From: Steroidobacter agaridevorans
Lineage (GTDB): Bacteria > Pseudomonadota > Gammaproteobacteria > Steroidobacterales > Steroidobacteraceae
Direction of reading: 5' to 3'
Assembly (NCBI RefSeq): GCF_009932555.1
Contig: NZ_BLJO01000004.1
Location: 227,149-291,148, forward strand
Length of the DNA: 64,000 nucleotides
Position numbers and translations under genes: made by a program. Of this stretch, positions 61,904 through 64,000 are shown in pieces (position 1 is the first letter of the stretch; each line of letters opens with the position of its first letter). A model generated the notes under the pieces. That model did no database searches, had not been told where the DNA came from, and worked only from the letters and a program-made list of their open reading frames with translations.

Positions 61904-64000
61904 TCAGCGAGTGTCCGCCTCGGGCAGCGCATATGCAATCAGCCAGCCGCCGGCATGGGCTATTGGGGCCGACTTGTCCGCGCCTTGCTGTGCTTCGGGT
62001 TCGGCGACGTGACTATCTTCGGGAGTGTCGGTCGCAGGCACGGCAATGACGACGTACTGCTTATGCGTCTGCGGCGACATGTAGCTCATCGGTGTGGCCT
62101 GTGCATTGTTCGGCAACACATCGCTCCAAAGAATTTCGCCGGTGGTCACATCGAGTGCGCGGAAGCGCCGGTCCATGGTGCCACCCATGAAGATCAGGCC
62201 GCCCTGGGTGACGACGGTGCCGCCGGAGAACGGCACGCCCATGGGCAGCGGCAGGCGAAACTTCAGTCCCAGCGGGCCGAGCTCGTTGGCCGAGCCCAGC
62301 GGTCGCCGCCAGAGCAGCGTGCGAGTCCTTAGATCGACTGCGGCGATTTCACCGTAGGGCGGTTGCTGGCACGGAGCAAACAGCGGCGAGAGAAACGGCG
62401 CAGTGTACGCAGCGTACGGCGTGCCGAGCTGACGCCCGCCGCCGAAGCCGAGCACGGTGTTCTTATCGACTTCAGCGCGAGGAAACAGCTGCACGTGGTT
62501 CGCGAACTGAAGCGCGTTCACGACGATCACGCTGCTGCCTTCATCGACCGCGACGCTGCCCCAGTTCATGCCGCCGGCGAAGCCCGGAAATTGAATACTG
62601 CCGCCCAGCGAAGGCGGCGTCATCGGTCCTTCGTAGCGCAGCCGACGAAACTGGATGCGACAAAGCATCTGATCGATGGGCGTAATGCCCCACATCTGCG
62701 CTTCGGTGAGCGGCTCGCGATTGAAGCCAGGCATGCCGACGGAGAACGGTTGGGTCTTCGCAGTCCATTCGTGCGGCACATCGGTCTGCGGCACCGGTCG
62801 TTCTTCGACCTCGGCCAGCGGCTGGCCCGTGACGCGATCGAGTAGAAACAATTCGCCGCGCTTGGTTGGCGCCACCAGCGCGCGGACCTTCTCCGACTGT
62901 CCGTCGGGAACGAAGTCCACGAGCACGGGCTGCGAAGGCACGTCGTAATCCCAGATGTCGTGATGTGTGGTCTGAAACGACCAGCGCAGCGCGCCGCTCT
63001 TTGCATCGAGCGCGACCACTGAGCTCGCGAAGCGTTCCGATTCCGGAGATCGATGGCCGCCATAATAGTCCGGCGTGGCATTGCCAGTCGGAATGTAAAC
63101 CAGGCCCAGCTCATCGTCGGCGCTGAATACGCTCCACGCGTTGGGTGTGCCTCGCGTAAATGTTTCGCCGGGCTTCAGCTCGGTCACGGCTTCAGTGCGC
63201 CCGATATCCCAGGCCCACAGCATGCGCCCACTGATCGGATCGAAGCCGCGAATCACGCCGGAAGGTTCCTGTACTTCGACGTTATCGGCGACCCAGCCAC
63301 CGAGGACAGCGACCCCGCTCGCCATGGTCGGCGGCGAAGTCACATAGTAGAACCCCGGCTTCACCGCGCCCATGCCGGTCAACAGGCTGACTTCGCCGTT
63401 CGTGCCGAAGTCCGGGCAACGTTCGCCGGTTGCTGCGTCGACTGCGATGAGTCGTGCATCGGTCGTCGCGGTGAGGATTCGCTCGCCGCACTCAGCTAAA
63501 TTGTCTGGCGCTCGGTAGTAGGTCACGCCGCGGCATGTGGTCGTGAATCCGACCTTCGAATCGTTGAGCTTGGGATCGAAACGCCAGCGCTCAGTGCCGG
63601 TGGCCGAGTCCAGCGCCGCGATGATGTTGCCGGCAAGACAGACGTAAAGAGTGTCACGAATCTGCAGTGGCGTTGCTTTGAATGCGCCGCCGACGCCAGT
63701 GCGATAGGTCCAGGCGACCGCGAGTTTGGAAACGTTGCCCGGGTGAATCTGATCGAACGCGGCGAACCGCCGGCCGGCGGTCGAGCCGCCCCAATGTTGC
63801 CAGTCGCTGTCAGCGGCGACGGGAAAGCGGCGCACAGCAGGAAAAGGTTGGCTGGTGTTGGCAGGGCGCAGCGTGACGCCCACGCCGATTACGATCAGTA
63901 ACAGCAGCGCGGACCACGTGACGCTCAAACTTCGCAACGGCCGCGGCTCCCGATCGAGCAATGCGCGCCTCGTCTTCGGTCGCAGTAAAAACAATCCCAG
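61904..64000 (-). CDS. Membrane-bound PQQ-dependent dehydrogenase (glucose/quinate type), 5' end cut by window edge
   Basis: The frame is open to the right edge, so the N-terminus is missing. The visible 698 residues start within the membrane part (one hydrophobic helix, about SVTWSALLLLIVIGVGV), then a PQQ beta-propeller with WHY-type repeats such as SDWQHWGGSTAGRRFAAFDQI, WAWDIGRTEAV, PTGNATPDYYGGHRSPESERF and DLRTRTLLWRRPLG. The layout resembles quinoprotein glucose, quinate or shikimate dehydrogenases, which pass electrons to ubiquinone. The C-terminus is short and complete, with the stop 2 nt before the MoxR ATG. Substrate choice is not possible from the sequence. Confidence 0.9.
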   Translation of the reverse strand: MGLFLLRPKTRRALLDREPRPLRSLSVTWSALLLLIVIGVGVTLRPANTSQPFPAVRRFPVAADSDWQHWGGSTAGRRFAAFDQIHPGNVSKLAVAWTYRTGVGGAFKATPLQIRDTLYVCLAGNIIAALDSATGTERWRFDPKLNDSKVGFTTTCRGVTYYRAPDNLAECGERILTATTDARLIAVDAATGERCPDFGTNGEVSLLTGMGAVKPGFYYVTSPPTMASGVAVLGGWVADNVEVQEPSGVIRGFDPISGRMLWAWDIGRTEAVTELKPGETFTRGTPNAWSVFSADDELGLVYIPTGNATPDYYGGHRSPESERFASSVVALDAKSGALRWSFQTTHHDIWDYDVPSQPVLVDFVPDGQSEKVRALVAPTKRGELFLLDRVTGQPLAEVEERPVPQTDVPHEWTAKTQPFSVGMPGFNREPLTEAQMWGITPIDQMLCRIQFRRLRYEGPMTPPSLGGSIQFPGFAGGMNWGSVAVDEGSSVIVVNALQFANHVQLFPRAEVDKNTVLGFGGGRQLGTPYAAYTAPFLSPLFAPCQQPPYGEIAAVDLRTRTLLWRRPLGSANELGPLGLKFRLPLPMGVPFSGGTVVTQGGLIFMGGTMDRRFRALDVTTGEILWSDVLPNNAQATPMSYMSPQTHKQYVVIAVPATDTPEDSHVAEPEAQQGADKSAPIAHAGGWLIAYALPEADTR

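Overview
The window is a continuous piece of high-GC bacterial chromosome (roughly 60-65% GC by eye), densely coding, with no insertion sequences, phage genes, CRISPR arrays, rRNA or recognisable tRNA genes. Conserved gene orders place it in the Gammaproteobacteria: accB-accC-prmA-(zinc-ribbon gene)-dusB-fis-purH-purD, rhlB divergent from trxA-rho, cutA-dsbD next to groESL, and plsB/pldA. A class III PHA synthase with a PhaR regulator, and a CIRCE (HrcA) operator before groES, fit a Xanthomonadales/Nevskiales/Steroidobacter-like lineage rather than an enteric one. That placement is inference. Both ends are cut inside genes: a secreted protein at the left, and a membrane-bound PQQ dehydrogenase at the right.

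Layout. 1-7.0 kb is a carbon-storage island: glgC, a LEA-type lipoprotein, a phaR-glgA pair on the minus strand, and phaE-phaC. 7.0-12.4 kb holds a cysteine synthase and an RND efflux pair (adaptor and pump). 12.4-12.84 kb is an unusual non-coding stretch with six consecutive stem-loops, an orphan minus-strand terminator and a mini-ORF behind a perfect Shine-Dalgarno. 12.8-21.8 kb carries an M32 carboxypeptidase, ttcA, a small hydrolase, a small lipoprotein, plsB, pldA, two membrane proteins (one a CPBP protease with an altered active-site motif) and a DUF1444-like protein. 21.8-24.4 kb is a minus-strand run of DUF3301, YdcH-like, MscS and arfB genes. 24.5-29.0 kb has a GMP/IMP-type nucleotidase, rhlB, trxA and rho, with a repeat array and a C-rich leader between rhlB and trxA.

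29.3-43.2 kb is the more accessory part: an EAL-CBS-GGDEF signalling protein, a DUF1800/DUF1501 pair, an M20 peptidase, a metallo-beta-lactamase-fold hydrolase, a beta-repeat surface-type protein, a DUF2721 membrane protein, a CheD-like protein without its cysteine, a DctA-type symporter, a GNAT acetyltransferase and a transmembrane Ser/Thr kinase with an external Calx-beta domain. 43.2-55.6 kb is a long minus-strand housekeeping block running cutA, dsbD (with a duplicated N-terminal domain), tlpA, aroQ, accB, accC, prmA, zinc-ribbon, dusB, fis, purH, purD. 55.6-59.4 kb is groES-groEL under a sigma70 promoter with CIRCE, then an NfeD/stomatin pair. 59.5-64.0 kb is a minus-strand operon of a PQQ dehydrogenase, a MoxR ATPase and a VWA protein.

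The observations most worth following are the stem-loop cluster at 12.43-12.60 kb, the 12-nt-period array between rhlB and trxA, the kinase with a Calx-beta domain and its small partner gene, the phaR-glgA coupling, and the PQQ dehydrogenase-MoxR-VWA operon. No complete new multi-gene defence or mobile system was seen.
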